Source of the DNA: Pseudodesulfovibrio indicus
GTDB taxonomy: Bacteria > Desulfobacterota > Desulfovibrionia > Desulfovibrionales > Desulfovibrionaceae
Length of the DNA stretch: 64,000 bases
Assembly: GCF_001563225.1 (NCBI RefSeq)
Contig: NZ_CP014206.1
Span: 1,922,001-1,986,000 of the forward strand
Reading direction: 5' to 3'
The number at the start of each line of letters is the position of its first letter. The stretch's first letter is position 1. The position numbers and the translations under genes are program-made. This document shows, piece after piece, positions 8,201 through 16,560 of the stretch. The notes beneath the pieces are model-generated. The model was not told where the DNA came from. It did no database searches and was given only the letters and a program-made list of their open reading frames with translations.

Positions 8201-10042
8201 ATGAGCGACGAGACTCCCCGGATGGAGATGGAGACGGACATCGTCTGCGTGGGCTTCGGCCCGGCCGCGGGCGGATTCCTGACGACCCTGACCAGAGGGC
8301 TGGTCAACGAGGACGGCACCTACGCCGCCGAGAGCAAGGCCATGCCGGGCATGCCGCCCCAGGTCATCTGCTACGAGCGCGCCGACGACATCGGCTTCGG
8401 CGTCTCCGGCGTGGTTACCAAGGGGCGCGCCATCCGGGCCAGCTTCCCGGACCTGGACCTGTCCCAGATCCCCATGGCCCATGAGGTGACCAGCGAGAAG
8501 GTCCTGTTCCTGAAGGACCCGGTGGGCGCGAGCCGCAGGCCCGGCCTGTTCAAGCTGGCCGACAAGGTGCTCGGCCGGTGGATGGAGGACGACGCCTTTG
8601 AACTGCCGTACATCCCGCCGTTCCTGGAGAAACATCCGGGCATGATCTTTTCCATCGGCCAGCTCAACCAGTGGGTGGGCGGCAACCTGATGGGCACCGG
8701 CCTGGCCCAGGTCTGGCCGTCCAGCCCGGTGGCCGAGCCGCTGGTGGAGGGCGCTGCCGTCAAGGGCGTGCGCATGGCCGACCAGGGCGTGGACAAGAAC
8801 GGCGAGCCCGGCGCGGGCTACATGCCGGGCATGGACATGAAGGCCGCGCTGACCGTGGTGGCCGACGGTCCGGTGGGACCGGTGGGCCAGGAGCTCAACC
8901 GCAGGCTCGGCATGCCCGAGGGCAACCACCAGCGCGAGTGGGCCGTGGGCATGAAGTGCGTGGTCGACCTGCCCGAGGGGTGCGACTGGGAGCCGGGCAC
9001 CGTGCTCCACACCATCGGCTATCCCGAGCCCGAAATTTTCGGTTTCCTCTACGTCTATCCCGGCAACGTCGCCTCCCTCGGCATCTTCGTGCCGTCCTGG
9101 TTCGACAATCCGGTGCGCACCGCCTACCGCTACATGCAGCACTGGATGCTGCACCCGTACCTGTGGAAGCGACTTCAGGGCGGCACCCTGCGTTCCTGGG
9201 GCGCGAAGTCCCTGAACGAGTCCGGCAAGAACGGCGAGCCGATCCTGTGCGGCGACGGGTTCGCGCGCATCGGCGAGGGGTCCGGCTCCACCAACGTGCT
9301 GACCGGGTCCGGCGTGGACGAGGCGTGGGCCACCGGCGTGCAGCTGGGCGAGGCCGTGCTGGAGCTGCTCAAGGCGGGCAAGGAGTTCACCAAGGAGAAC
9401 CTGCAGGCGACCTACGTGGCCCGCCGCCGGGCGTCCTGGGTGGAGAAGGAGGCCGAGGTGGCCCGGAAGTCCCGCGACGGCTTCACCAAGTCCGTGATCG
9501 CCGGTTTTCTCGGCATGGGCATGACCGGGCTGACCAACGGCCTGCTGAACATGCCGGGCAAGCCGGTCAAGCCCCAGGACCGCATCCCGTCCGTGGAGGA
9601 TTACTACAAGGGGTACATCCATCCCGGCGAGATCGCCGAGATCCGCGCAACCTGCGCCAAGAAGGGCACGAGCCTGCACGACGCGCTCATGGACCGCGTG
9701 GGCTGGCCCGAGATTCCCCTGGACGGCCGGCTGCTGGTCTCGCACCAGGACGCGCTGCTCATGGGCGGCAAGGTCCAGGCCAACCCGGGCTACGGCGACC
9801 ACGTCCGGTTCGCGGACCCGCACCAGTGCGAGGCCTGCCGCGAGCAGGTCTGCATCGAGGCGTGTTCCGGCCAGGCCATCTACACCAATCCCGAGGGCGG
9901 CACTCCGCTCTTCGACCGCGAGAAATGCGTCCACTGCGGCGCATGCATGTGGAATTGCAGCAAGTCCGACCCCAAGGACAAGGAACGGACCAATGTCAAG
10001 TTCCAGGCCGGGTCAGGCGGGCTGCATTCCGTGGAGAATTAG
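8201..10042 (+). CDS. FAD-dependent ETF:quinone oxidoreductase-like protein with ferredoxin domain
   Basis: A 613-residue protein. The N-terminus has an FAD-binding Rossmann motif (VGFGPAAGG, residues about 16-25). The C-terminus (about 540-595) has two iron-sulfur motifs, CEACREQVCIEAC and CVHCGACMWNC, as in the FixC/FixX-type ETF-QO fusion. CDGFARIGEGSGSTNVLTGS-like sequence (GDGFARIGEG) is the second FAD contact of this family. It should accept electrons from reduced ETF and deliver them to menaquinone at the membrane. GGAGG precedes the ATG. The partners are the upstream acyl-CoA dehydrogenase and downstream etfB-etfA. The second cluster has the four-Cys spacing CxxCxxCxxxC; the first has CxxCxxxxCxxxC, slightly unusual. 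Confidence 0.85.
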   Translation: MSDETPRMEMETDIVCVGFGPAAGGFLTTLTRGLVNEDGTYAAESKAMPGMPPQVICYERADDIGFGVSGVVTKGRAIRASFPDLDLSQIPMAHEVTSEKVLFLKDPVGASRRPGLFKLADKVLGRWMEDDAFELPYIPPFLEKHPGMIFSIGQLNQWVGGNLMGTGLAQVWPSSPVAEPLVEGAAVKGVRMADQGVDKNGEPGAGYMPGMDMKAALTVVADGPVGPVGQELNRRLGMPEGNHQREWAVGMKCVVDLPEGCDWEPGTVLHTIGYPEPEIFGFLYVYPGNVASLGIFVPSWFDNPVRTAYRYMQHWMLHPYLWKRLQGGTLRSWGAKSLNESGKNGEPILCGDGFARIGEGSGSTNVLTGSGVDEAWATGVQLGEAVLELLKAGKEFTKENLQATYVARRRASWVEKEAEVARKSRDGFTKSVIAGFLGMGMTGLTNGLLNMPGKPVKPQDRIPSVEDYYKGYIHPGEIAEIRATCAKKGTSLHDALMDRVGWPEIPLDGRLLVSHQDALLMGGKVQANPGYGDHVRFADPHQCEACREQVCIEACSGQAIYTNPEGGTPLFDREKCVHCGACMWNCSKSDPKDKERTNVKFQAGSGGLHSVEN

Positions 10043-10334
10043 GATAAGAGGGTCGAACCGCCTGCGGCGGGATTGACGGGTGATTACGCCTCCGGCGGCC
10101 AAAGGGCGAGTCCTTTGGAATCCCGTTGTCGCCTTCGGCGAGGTCTTTCATAAAATGAGCCGTACCCTCGCGGGCGCACCCCGCGAAGCGGCGCCAAAAA
10201 GTTTTGGAGATTCTCAAGAACCTTTTGCAAAAGGTTCTTGAGCCGCCGGAGGCATCCCGCGCAGCGGTGGCCGAAGGCGATAAATGGACGGCATGAGAAA
10301 TACGATTGCCGCCGCTAATCAAGGAGAACAATGA
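10043..10334. repeat. Intergenic repeat cluster including palindrome copy C (10213-10242)
   Basis: The 292-base gap between the ETF-QO gene and etfB contains several short GC-rich inverted segments (CCTGCGGCGG, CTCCGGCGGCC, GCCTTCGGCG) and the module AAAAAGTTTTGGAGATT followed by a 30-base perfect palindrome centred on CCTTTTGCAAAAGG at 10213-10242. It is the same family as 8044-8181. No reading frame with coding character was seen. AAGGAG at 10321 is the ribosome site of etfB. Confidence 0.7.
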
Positions 10335-11144
10335 ATGGGTAGTGAATTCCACATCGTGGTCTGCGGGTCCATCGTTCCGGACCCGCTCCAGACGCTCGCG
10401 CCCCAGGACGGGCCTGCCGGGCCGTCCCTGAAAAACGAGATGATGCTCCCCGCAGTGCTCGACCCGTGGGCCGGGCACGCCTTGTTCGAGGCCGCCAATC
10501 TCGCGGCCAAGAACCCCGGCAGCCAGGTCTGGCTGGTCAGCCTCGGCCCCAAGGCCAAGCTTCAGCAGGTGATGATGTCCGTGGCCCAGAAGGTCCCGTT
10601 CCAGTTGGTGGTGGCCGACGGGTCCGCCTCCGGCTTCACCGACGCCTTTGAAACCGCCAAGGTCCTGGCCGGGACCATCGACGGCATCGCCGGGCTGGAC
10701 AAGTCCAAGCTGCTGCTCTTCGGGGGCTGGCAGTCCGCCTCGCGCGGTTCCGGCGCGGTCATCCAGATGGTCGGCGAGATGCTCGGCGTGACCGAGCAGT
10801 TCCAGGGCGTGGACAAGCTCACCGTGACCGGCGACGGGGCCATCGAGGTCCTGGAGCGCGTCGAGGGCGGAGCGTACCAGAAGTCCGTGGTGGACGGGGC
10901 TCCCGCCGCCTTCGGATGGGCCACCGGCGAGCTGCCCGAGCCGCCGAACAACCCCCAGGTGGGCATGCAGAACATGCAGAAGAACATGCCCGCCCTGATG
11001 CAGGCCAAGCCCGCCGACCTGTCCGGCACCAGCCTCAAGTTCGCCAAGGTCGAGCTGCCGCAGCAGCGGCGCGAGACCCGCATCGTCAAGGACATGCCGG
11101 TGGATGAGATGGCCAGGGAAATCGTCGAATGGATCAAGGGCTAG
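10335..11144 (+). CDS. etfB: Electron transfer flavoprotein, beta subunit
   Basis: A 269-residue protein of the ETF beta/FixA family. Landmarks are the N-terminal strand HIVVCGSIVPDP, the segment ENEM-like KNEMMLPAVLDPWAGHALFEAA that replaces the usual NPFDEYAVEAA block, and the AMP/FAD-contact region LFGGWQSASRGSGAVIQMVGEMLG, where canonical ETF beta has D.QQTGP. It should pair with EtfA to carry electrons from the dehydrogenase to ETF-QO. An ATG at 10331 opens only three codons; the ATG at 10335 with AAGGAG eight bases upstream gives the full frame. The gene ends 11 bases before etfA. Confidence 0.85.
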   Translation: MGSEFHIVVCGSIVPDPLQTLAPQDGPAGPSLKNEMMLPAVLDPWAGHALFEAANLAAKNPGSQVWLVSLGPKAKLQQVMMSVAQKVPFQLVVADGSASGFTDAFETAKVLAGTIDGIAGLDKSKLLLFGGWQSASRGSGAVIQMVGEMLGVTEQFQGVDKLTVTGDGAIEVLERVEGGAYQKSVVDGAPAAFGWATGELPEPPNNPQVGMQNMQKNMPALMQAKPADLSGTSLKFAKVELPQQRRETRIVKDMPVDEMAREIVEWIKG

Positions 11145-11155
11145 GGGGTAACGAC

Positions 11156-12166
11156 ATGACTGTTTTGTATCTTGCGCACACCGAATGCGACAACACCCTG
11201 CACAAGTCCGCCCTTGAGACCCTGACCGCAGCCAAGGCGCTGGCCGAAGGGCTGGGAACCGATCTGGCCGTCGGGTTGATCGGGGCGGACACCTCGGCCG
11301 CCGCCGAGACCATCGGCGGGTGCGGCGCGAAGTTCTACGCCGTGTCCGGCGCGGACTTCGCGGACGGACGCTATTCCTCCGACCTGGCCGCTGCCGAGGC
11401 CATCGCCAAGGCGTGCTCCCCGGAGATCGTCATCGCCCCGGCCACCTCCCGGTTCAGCCGAGCCCTGCCCGGCCTGGCCGTGCGCCTGGACGGCCGGGTG
11501 GACACCCATCTGTCCGGGATCGCCGCCGAGGACGGCAAGCCCGTGGCCAAACGGTGGTTCTACCGCCAGCGCATGGAAGGGACCCTGACCCGCGAGGAGC
11601 GGCCCTGGATCCTGACCCTGGATTCCGGTTGCGCCGAGCCGTACGCCGGTTCCGGCGCTGCGGACGTCCAGGCCGTGTCCGTGGACGTCTCCTCGGTGCG
11701 TACCAAGGTGGCGGGCATGGAATGCTCCTCCGAGGACGCCCAGACCATCCGCCCGGACGCCGCGCTGCTCTGCGTGGCGGGTGCGGGCTGGACCAAGAAG
11801 CAGGCCGACGGCGCGACCCACGTGGACGTGGCCGAGAAGACCATCATGGACTTCCTGACCGCCACCAAGGCGTCGCTCGGCTCGTCCAAGTCCCTGGTGG
11901 ACATCTCGGGCGAGGGCGGCGCGGTCATCTCCTTCCTGACGCACATGCACCAGGTGGGGCAGACCGGCTCGACCCCGCGCCACGCCAAGGGACTGTCCAC
12001 CTGCTGCCACGGCGAGGAACCCCACGTGGTCGGCTGGCGCTTCATCAAGGAGCGTCGGGCCATCAACCTCGATGCGGGCTGCGGCTGGGCGCAGGGCAAG
12101 TGCGACGTCCTCTACGTGGGCGACGCCTTCGCCATCATGAAGAAGGTGAACGAGCTGCTGGGCTAA
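11156..12166 (+). CDS. etfA: Electron transfer flavoprotein, alpha subunit
   Basis: A 336-residue protein. The N-terminal half is an adenine-nucleotide-alpha-hydrolase-like fold, and LAVRLDGRVDTHLSG and PWILTLDSG mark the middle of EtfA. The C-terminal FAD domain appears shortened: the usual GRP..D.GW..Q.GQTG region is represented by MHQVGQTGSTPRHAKG. The ATG at 11156 is preceded by GGGGG and follows the etfB stop closely. It should hold the electron-carrying FAD. The C-terminal Cys pair in LSTCCHGEEPHVV and CGWAQGKC is not typical of EtfA, so this ETF belongs to a divergent branch. Confidence 0.8.
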   Translation: MTVLYLAHTECDNTLHKSALETLTAAKALAEGLGTDLAVGLIGADTSAAAETIGGCGAKFYAVSGADFADGRYSSDLAAAEAIAKACSPEIVIAPATSRFSRALPGLAVRLDGRVDTHLSGIAAEDGKPVAKRWFYRQRMEGTLTREERPWILTLDSGCAEPYAGSGAADVQAVSVDVSSVRTKVAGMECSSEDAQTIRPDAALLCVAGAGWTKKQADGATHVDVAEKTIMDFLTATKASLGSSKSLVDISGEGGAVISFLTHMHQVGQTGSTPRHAKGLSTCCHGEEPHVVGWRFIKERRAINLDAGCGWAQGKCDVLYVGDAFAIMKKVNELLG

Positions 12167-12188
12167 ACCGGCGGAATCGAGTACTCTT

Positions 12189-12221
12189 GAGCCGCATCCG
12201 TCCGACGGGTGCGGCTCTTTT
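12189..12221 (+). terminator. Rho-independent terminator after etfA
   Basis: Arms GAGCCGCATCCG and CGGGTGCGGCTC (one G-U pair) with a five-base loop, followed by TTTT. It closes the acyl-CoA dehydrogenase/ETF operon. Confidence 0.85.
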
Positions 12222-12250
12222 CATTGCGATCGCAGGGCAGGAGGGAACCC

Positions 12251-12661
12251 ATGAATCGTAAAACCGCTGTTTTCGGCCTTGTACTGGCCTGTCTGGGCAT
12301 GGTCTTCTACCTTTTTTTGACCGCCGAGCCGCAACCGGAAGGGTTCGAGCCGCTCACGGCGGTCCAGGCGCAGGCGCAGATGGCCGTTGCGCCGGACGCG
12401 GTGATCCTGGACATCCGCACCCCGGCGGAATTCGCCGCCGGACACATCGAGGGTGCGGTGAACATCGACTATTACGCCCCCGACTTCGAGTCCCGGCTGG
12501 CCGCGCTGGACCGCAACGTGGAGTATTTCGTCTACTGCCGGTCGGGCAACCGCAGCGGCCGGGCCATGGACGTGTTCTCGCGTCTCGGCTTCACCCGGGT
12601 GAAGCACCTTCGCAACGGGATTATCGATTGGGAGGGGGCGGGGCTGCCCCTGGTCAGATAG
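12251..12661 (+). CDS. Membrane-anchored single-domain rhodanese
   Basis: A 136-residue protein. An N-terminal hydrophobic segment (AVFGLVLACLGMVFYLFLTA) is an uncleaved anchor or signal, so the domain should face the periplasm. The rhodanese domain includes VILDIRTPAEFAAGHIEGAV, the active-site loop YCRSGNRSGRAM with the catalytic Cys of the form CRSGNRSG, and the final LRNGIIDWEGAGLP. It likely transfers sulfane sulfur or acts as a thiol carrier. AGGAGGG precedes the ATG. The 3' end overlaps the convergent histidine-kinase gene by 8 bases. Confidence 0.88.
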   Translation: MNRKTAVFGLVLACLGMVFYLFLTAEPQPEGFEPLTAVQAQAQMAVAPDAVILDIRTPAEFAAGHIEGAVNIDYYAPDFESRLAALDRNVEYFVYCRSGNRSGRAMDVFSRLGFTRVKHLRNGIIDWEGAGLPLVR

Positions 12662-14708
12662 GGGCGCGTTCGCGCAGGACGCCGGCGATGGCGTCCACCA
12701 GAGCCTCGGCGTCAAAGGGCTTGGTGACCACAATGTCCATGCCTGCGGACACGAACCGTTCGCGGTCCTCTTCGGCGGCATAGGCGGTCAAGCCGATGAT
12801 CGGGATTTCGCGGTCTATGCCCTCCGCCGCGCCGGAGCGGATGATCTCCGTGACCTCCACGCCGTTGACCACCGGCATCTGAACGTCCATGAGCACCAGG
12901 TCGTAGTCGTCGCGCATGAGCGCCTCGATGGCGTGCTGGCCGTTGCCCACCACCGTGGGCATGTGGCCGTGGTTGCGCAGGATGCGCGAGGTCATCAGGG
13001 CATTGACCCCCTCGTCCTCGGCCACCAGGATGCTCAACCGCTGTCCGGCTTCGTTGGGCCGGGGCCGGGCCGGTTCGCCGCCGGTTTCCCGCCGTTCGCG
13101 CAGGGGGACCGAGAAGGAGAAGACGTTGCCCTGGCCCGGTTCGCTTTCCAGGGCCAGCTCCCCGCCCATGAGCACGGCCAGCTGGCGCGAGATGGACAAC
13201 CCCAGGCCCACGCCGCCGTAGCGCTTGGTCAGGTACTCCTCGCCGAGGGTGAAGCTCTCGAAAATCGTTTCCCGCTTGTCCTCGGGGATGCCGACCCCGG
13301 TGTCGGCCACGGTCACCCGGACCTCGGTCCGGTCTTCGCCCGTTCCGGGGGTGCGCGCGGCGGTCAGCGTGACCTTGCCCGCCTCGGTGAACTTGACGGC
13401 GTTGTGGATCAGGTTGACCAGGATCTGGCGGAATTTCTCGACGTCGCCGTTGACCATGACCGGAAGGGAATCGTCCAGGCGGCAGGAGAAGTCGAGTCCC
13501 TTGGCCTCGGCCTGGGCGGCGAGCGGTTCGGCCACGGCGCGGATCGCCTCCGGCAGGTCGAAGTCCGTGCGGTTCAGGGTGGCCCCGCCCGATTCGATGG
13601 CCGAAATGTCGAGCAGCGAGGACATGACCCGCGAGAGCTGGGAACTCGATTCCAGGCTCAGGGCCAGGTATTCCTTCTGCTCCTCGGACAGCCCTCCGGT
13701 GCCCATGAGCAGTTGGGTCATGCCCATGATCCCGTTGAGCGGGGTGCGCAGCTCGTGGCTCATGTTGGCCAGGAACTGCCCCTTGGCGCGGTTGGCCCTC
13801 TCCGCCTCGCGCATGGCCCGCAGCAGGTCTATTTCCATGCGCTTGCGCTGCACGATGCGCCAGACCCCCTCCATGATCAAGGTCAGCTGGACCACGTCGG
13901 ATTCGGTGTAAGCCTCTTCCTTGTCGGCCACGCCCACCAGCAGCCGTATCCGTCCGCCGTCCATGACGGGCAGGTTCATGTGCCGGTGGATACGGACGTG
14001 TCCGGCGGGCAGGCCGCGCCGGTGGGGGCAGGCCTCGTAGTCGTTGGTGATCATCGGCTTGCGGCGGCGCATGGCCTCGGCCCACAGCCCGGCATCCTGA
14101 ATCCGGCAGGAGCAGGGCGGGTCTTCGATGGCGCATTCCCGGACCGCGGCAGCGGACCAGGAGTGCATGGTCAGCTCGGTTTCGGCCTCGTTCACGAACC
14201 CGATGTAGCCCATTCGGCTCTCGGTCATGTACACGGCCTGCTCCAGGGCGTAGTCCAGGATTTCGTTCTCCGTGTGGTCGATCATCCGCGACAGGTTGTA
14301 GAGGGTCTTGAACCGCTGTTCGTCGCGGGCGGAACAGAGCTCGCGGTGCCGCCTGCGGGAGATGTCGCGGAGGATGATGACCGAGAGGGTGTCGCCGTTC
14401 AGGGAGAGGGTGCGGCACCGGACCTCAACCGGCACGTCCCGGCCATTCACGGACAGGGTGTGCTCGACGCGGGTGTCGGCGGTTTCGGTCGGGGCGTCGT
14501 TCCCCGTCAGTCCTTCGAAATTCGTCAGCAACCGGCCGGGCGTCAGGGCGAGGATCTCCTCGCGGCACAGGCCGAGCATCCCGCAGGCCGCGTTGTTGGC
14601 CCCCACGATGGGCGCGTCGCCCGGCGCGTTTCCGTTCGCCAGGCAGGCGATGGCCGCGTCGGGTCCGTGCAACCCCAGGATGTTGCCGAGGAGCACCGGA
14701 TCGATCAT
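12654..14708 (-). CDS. Hybrid sensor histidine kinase with PAS, GAF, HATPase and receiver domains
   Basis: A 684-residue soluble kinase. Order: PAS-like region (1-115, ending LSVIILRDISRRRHR), GAF-like domain (about 130-295, with a Cys-rich stretch ECAIEDPPCSCR and ACPHRRG), dimerisation/phosphoacceptor box SHELRTPLNGIMGMTQLL (His near 316), HATPase with GVGLGLSISRQL, and a C-terminal receiver domain (about 560-684) with LVLMDVQMPVVNGVEV. The Cys motifs in the GAF region could sense redox or bind a metal cluster (inference). It has no membrane segment. The ATG overlaps the stop codon of the response regulator by 4 bases, so kinase and regulator form an operon. Confidence 0.9.
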   Translation of the reverse strand: MIDPVLLGNILGLHGPDAAIACLANGNAPGDAPIVGANNAACGMLGLCREEILALTPGRLLTNFEGLTGNDAPTETADTRVEHTLSVNGRDVPVEVRCRTLSLNGDTLSVIILRDISRRRHRELCSARDEQRFKTLYNLSRMIDHTENEILDYALEQAVYMTESRMGYIGFVNEAETELTMHSWSAAAVRECAIEDPPCSCRIQDAGLWAEAMRRRKPMITNDYEACPHRRGLPAGHVRIHRHMNLPVMDGGRIRLLVGVADKEEAYTESDVVQLTLIMEGVWRIVQRKRMEIDLLRAMREAERANRAKGQFLANMSHELRTPLNGIMGMTQLLMGTGGLSEEQKEYLALSLESSSQLSRVMSSLLDISAIESGGATLNRTDFDLPEAIRAVAEPLAAQAEAKGLDFSCRLDDSLPVMVNGDVEKFRQILVNLIHNAVKFTEAGKVTLTAARTPGTGEDRTEVRVTVADTGVGIPEDKRETIFESFTLGEEYLTKRYGGVGLGLSISRQLAVLMGGELALESEPGQGNVFSFSVPLRERRETGGEPARPRPNEAGQRLSILVAEDEGVNALMTSRILRNHGHMPTVVGNGQHAIEALMRDDYDLVLMDVQMPVVNGVEVTEIIRSGAAEGIDREIPIIGLTAYAAEEDRERFVSAGMDIVVTKPFDAEALVDAIAGVLRERAPI

Positions 14709-15130
14709 GGCTTGATCTTCTCCTCCACGATCCGGGCGATGAAATCGAGCAGCGGTCCCTTGCGGATGGGCTTGGCCAGGAAGTCCGTGCAGCCGACCTC
14801 GAGCGACCGCTTGCGGTCCTCGGCAAAGGCGTTGGCGGACACGGCCACGATGGGCGTGGGGGCCAGCCCCTGGTCACGCTCGAACTCGCGGATGGCCGCG
14901 GTGGCGGCCAGCCCGTCCATGACGGGCATGAAGATGTCCATGAGCACCAGGTCGAAGGAGCCGCCCTTGAATCGCTTCACGGCCTCCTCGCCGTTGGCGG
15001 CGAAGACCAGGTTGCTGTCGGTGTTGCCGAAGTACAGGGAGAGCAGGACCTGATTGCTCTCGGAGTCCTCGGCGATGAGGATGTCGAGTGGCCCGGCGTT
15101 GGTCTTTCCGGCCTGTTCAGACTTCTTCAT
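14705..15130 (-). CDS. Single-domain response regulator
   Basis: A 141-residue CheY-like receiver. Acidic pocket ILIAEDSESN, phosphoacceptor Asp in LVLMDIFMPVMDGLAA (near residue 62), and the conserved Lys in FLAKPIRKG are all present. There is no output domain, so it works by protein contact, probably as the phosphorylation partner of the hybrid kinase encoded directly downstream with a 4-base overlap. An N-terminal extension of about 13 charged residues precedes the fold. Confidence 0.9.
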   Translation of the reverse strand: MKKSEQAGKTNAGPLDILIAEDSESNQVLLSLYFGNTDSNLVFAANGEEAVKRFKGGSFDLVLMDIFMPVMDGLAATAAIREFERDQGLAPTPIVAVSANAFAEDRKRSLEVGCTDFLAKPIRKGPLLDFIARIVEEKIKP

Positions 15131-15173
15131 CGCGTGGCCTCTATTGGGTTGGTCGCCTTGCCTTCCATGGGTA

Positions 15174-15527
15174 TCAGAAGGTCAGCTGGGTCCAGCCGGA
15201 CTGGAGCATTTCGGTGAACGGTCCGCCCACGTAGAGCACGTTGAAGCCCGCCGTTTCGAGCATCGGGGTCACGCCGTAGTTGTCGGCGCAGGCCCGGCAG
15301 GCCCAGACTTCCACGCCGTCCGCCATCATTTCCGAGAGGCGTGCGCGGATGCGTTCGTCCTCGGCGGCCAGCCGCGCGGAAGGTCCCCAGATGATCAGCC
15401 GGACCCGGTCCCACCAGAGCTTTTTCAGGGCGTTATGGGCGTACATGAACACCAGGTTGTCCGCCACCTCCGGGTCCGGGGAGCTCCAGATGATGCACAG
15501 GGATTTGTCAAAACCGTCTTGATTCAT
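15174..15527 (-). CDS. DsrE/DsrF-like protein
   Basis: A 117-residue protein from the ATG at 15527, which has AAGGAA at good spacing; a longer TTG-initiated form is less likely. It shows the DsrE-like fold pattern: an initial strand SLCIIWSSPDPEVA, a helix MYAHNALKKLWWDRVRLIIWGPSA, then VEVWACRACADNYGVTPML with the Cys pair CRAC at the usual active position. Such proteins handle sulfane sulfur or are of unknown role in sulfate reducers. It lies 43 bases upstream of the response regulator, likely in one operon. Confidence 0.8.
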   Translation of the reverse strand: MNQDGFDKSLCIIWSSPDPEVADNLVFMYAHNALKKLWWDRVRLIIWGPSARLAAEDERIRARLSEMMADGVEVWACRACADNYGVTPMLETAGFNVLYVGGPFTEMLQSGWTQLTF

Positions 15528-15710
15528 TCCGTTTCCTTGGCCAGGATTGTTTTTCCTCAAAGGTACTTTACTCGTCAGTCATAGCTCACGCGCGACCCGG
15601 CGGCAAGGGTCGCATCGAATTCGGATCGATATTCCCGAGGGGGGGATCGGCGAAACCGATTGGACCGGCCCGGACCGCGCGGAGTACGTGAACGAAAAAC
15701 GGAGGAAACC

Positions 15711-16265
15711 ATGACCAGCGCATTGCTCATCATCGATATCCAGAACGACTATTTCCCCGGCGGGCGCATGGAGCTTGTCGGCGCGCAGGAGGCCGGGGGC
15801 GCCGCGGCCCGAATCCTGGCCCGGTTCCGGGAGCGGGGACTGCCCGTGTTCCACGTCCGGCACGAGTCCGTGCGCGAGGGCGCGTCCTTCTTCCTGCCCG
15901 GCACGGCTGGGGCGGACATCCATCCCCTGGTAACGCCGCTGGACGGCGAAACCGTGGTCACCAAGCATTTCCCCAACAGCTTCCGCGAGACCCCGCTGCT
16001 CGAAGCGCTGCGCTCGGCGGGCGCGACCCGGCTGCTGGTGGCGGGCATGATGACCCACATGTGCGTGGACGCCGGGGTGCGCGCCGCAGTGGATCTAGGC
16101 TTCGACTGCGCCGTGCTGGCGGACGGCACGGCCACCCGCGACCTCGACTTCGGCGGCGAGACGGTCCCGGCGCACCGGGTGCAGGGCGCGTTCCTGGCCG
16201 CCCTGGGTTCGGCCTACTGCCCGGTCCTCGGCGAGGATGGGGTGGACGGGTGGCTCGACGGCTAA
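15711..16265 (+). CDS. Isochorismatase-family cysteine hydrolase
   Basis: A 184-residue protein. The catalytic triad is visible: Asp in LLIIDIQNDYFPGG, Lys in VVTKHFPNSF, and the nucleophile Cys in GMMTHMCVDAGVRAAVDLGF. It is most similar in layout to nicotinamidase-like/unassigned cysteine hydrolases. GGAGG precedes ATG 15711. The gene converges on hgcB, and their stop codons overlap by 4 bases. The substrate is not predictable from sequence. Confidence 0.88.
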   Translation: MTSALLIIDIQNDYFPGGRMELVGAQEAGGAAARILARFRERGLPVFHVRHESVREGASFFLPGTAGADIHPLVTPLDGETVVTKHFPNSFRETPLLEALRSAGATRLLVAGMMTHMCVDAGVRAAVDLGFDCAVLADGTATRDLDFGGETVPAHRVQGAFLAALGSAYCPVLGEDGVDGWLDG

Positions 16266-16549
16266 CAGCACCCGGTATCGACCTGCTTGCCCGTCATTTT
16301 GTGCAGCCAGACCGAGATGAGGTAGGAGGCGCAGCCCACGCCCGGGGTGACGGTGATGGCCTCCACCGGACAGTTGCGCCAGCACGCGCCGCACTCCATG
16401 CAGGCGTCGAAATCGAGGATGGCCGCCTTTTTGTCCCGCACCTCCAGGATGCGGTGGGGACAGACCTGCGCGCACGCCCCGCAGCCGATGCACGTGTCCG
16501 TGTCCAGCTTCAGGGTGGCGACCTTGTCCAGATAGCGAAAATCCTTCAT
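16262..16549 (-). CDS. hgcB: HgcB, ferredoxin partner of the mercury methyltransferase
   Basis: A 95-residue protein with two 4Fe-4S motifs, CIGCGACAQVCPHRI and CMECGACWRNCPVEA. After them come the isolated Cys73 (GVGCAS) and a C-terminal Cys pair (TGCC, residues 94-95); these extra cysteines are the published diagnostic features of HgcB. It supplies electrons to reduce the HgcA corrinoid and may help bring in Hg(II). It starts 11 bases after the hgcA stop codon, so both are translated from one message. Family identity is firm given both the Cys pattern and the neighbouring HgcA. Confidence 0.96.
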   Translation of the reverse strand: MKDFRYLDKVATLKLDTDTCIGCGACAQVCPHRILEVRDKKAAILDFDACMECGACWRNCPVEAITVTPGVGCASYLISVWLHKMTGKQVDTGCC

Positions 16550-16560
16550 CGTTCGTCTCC

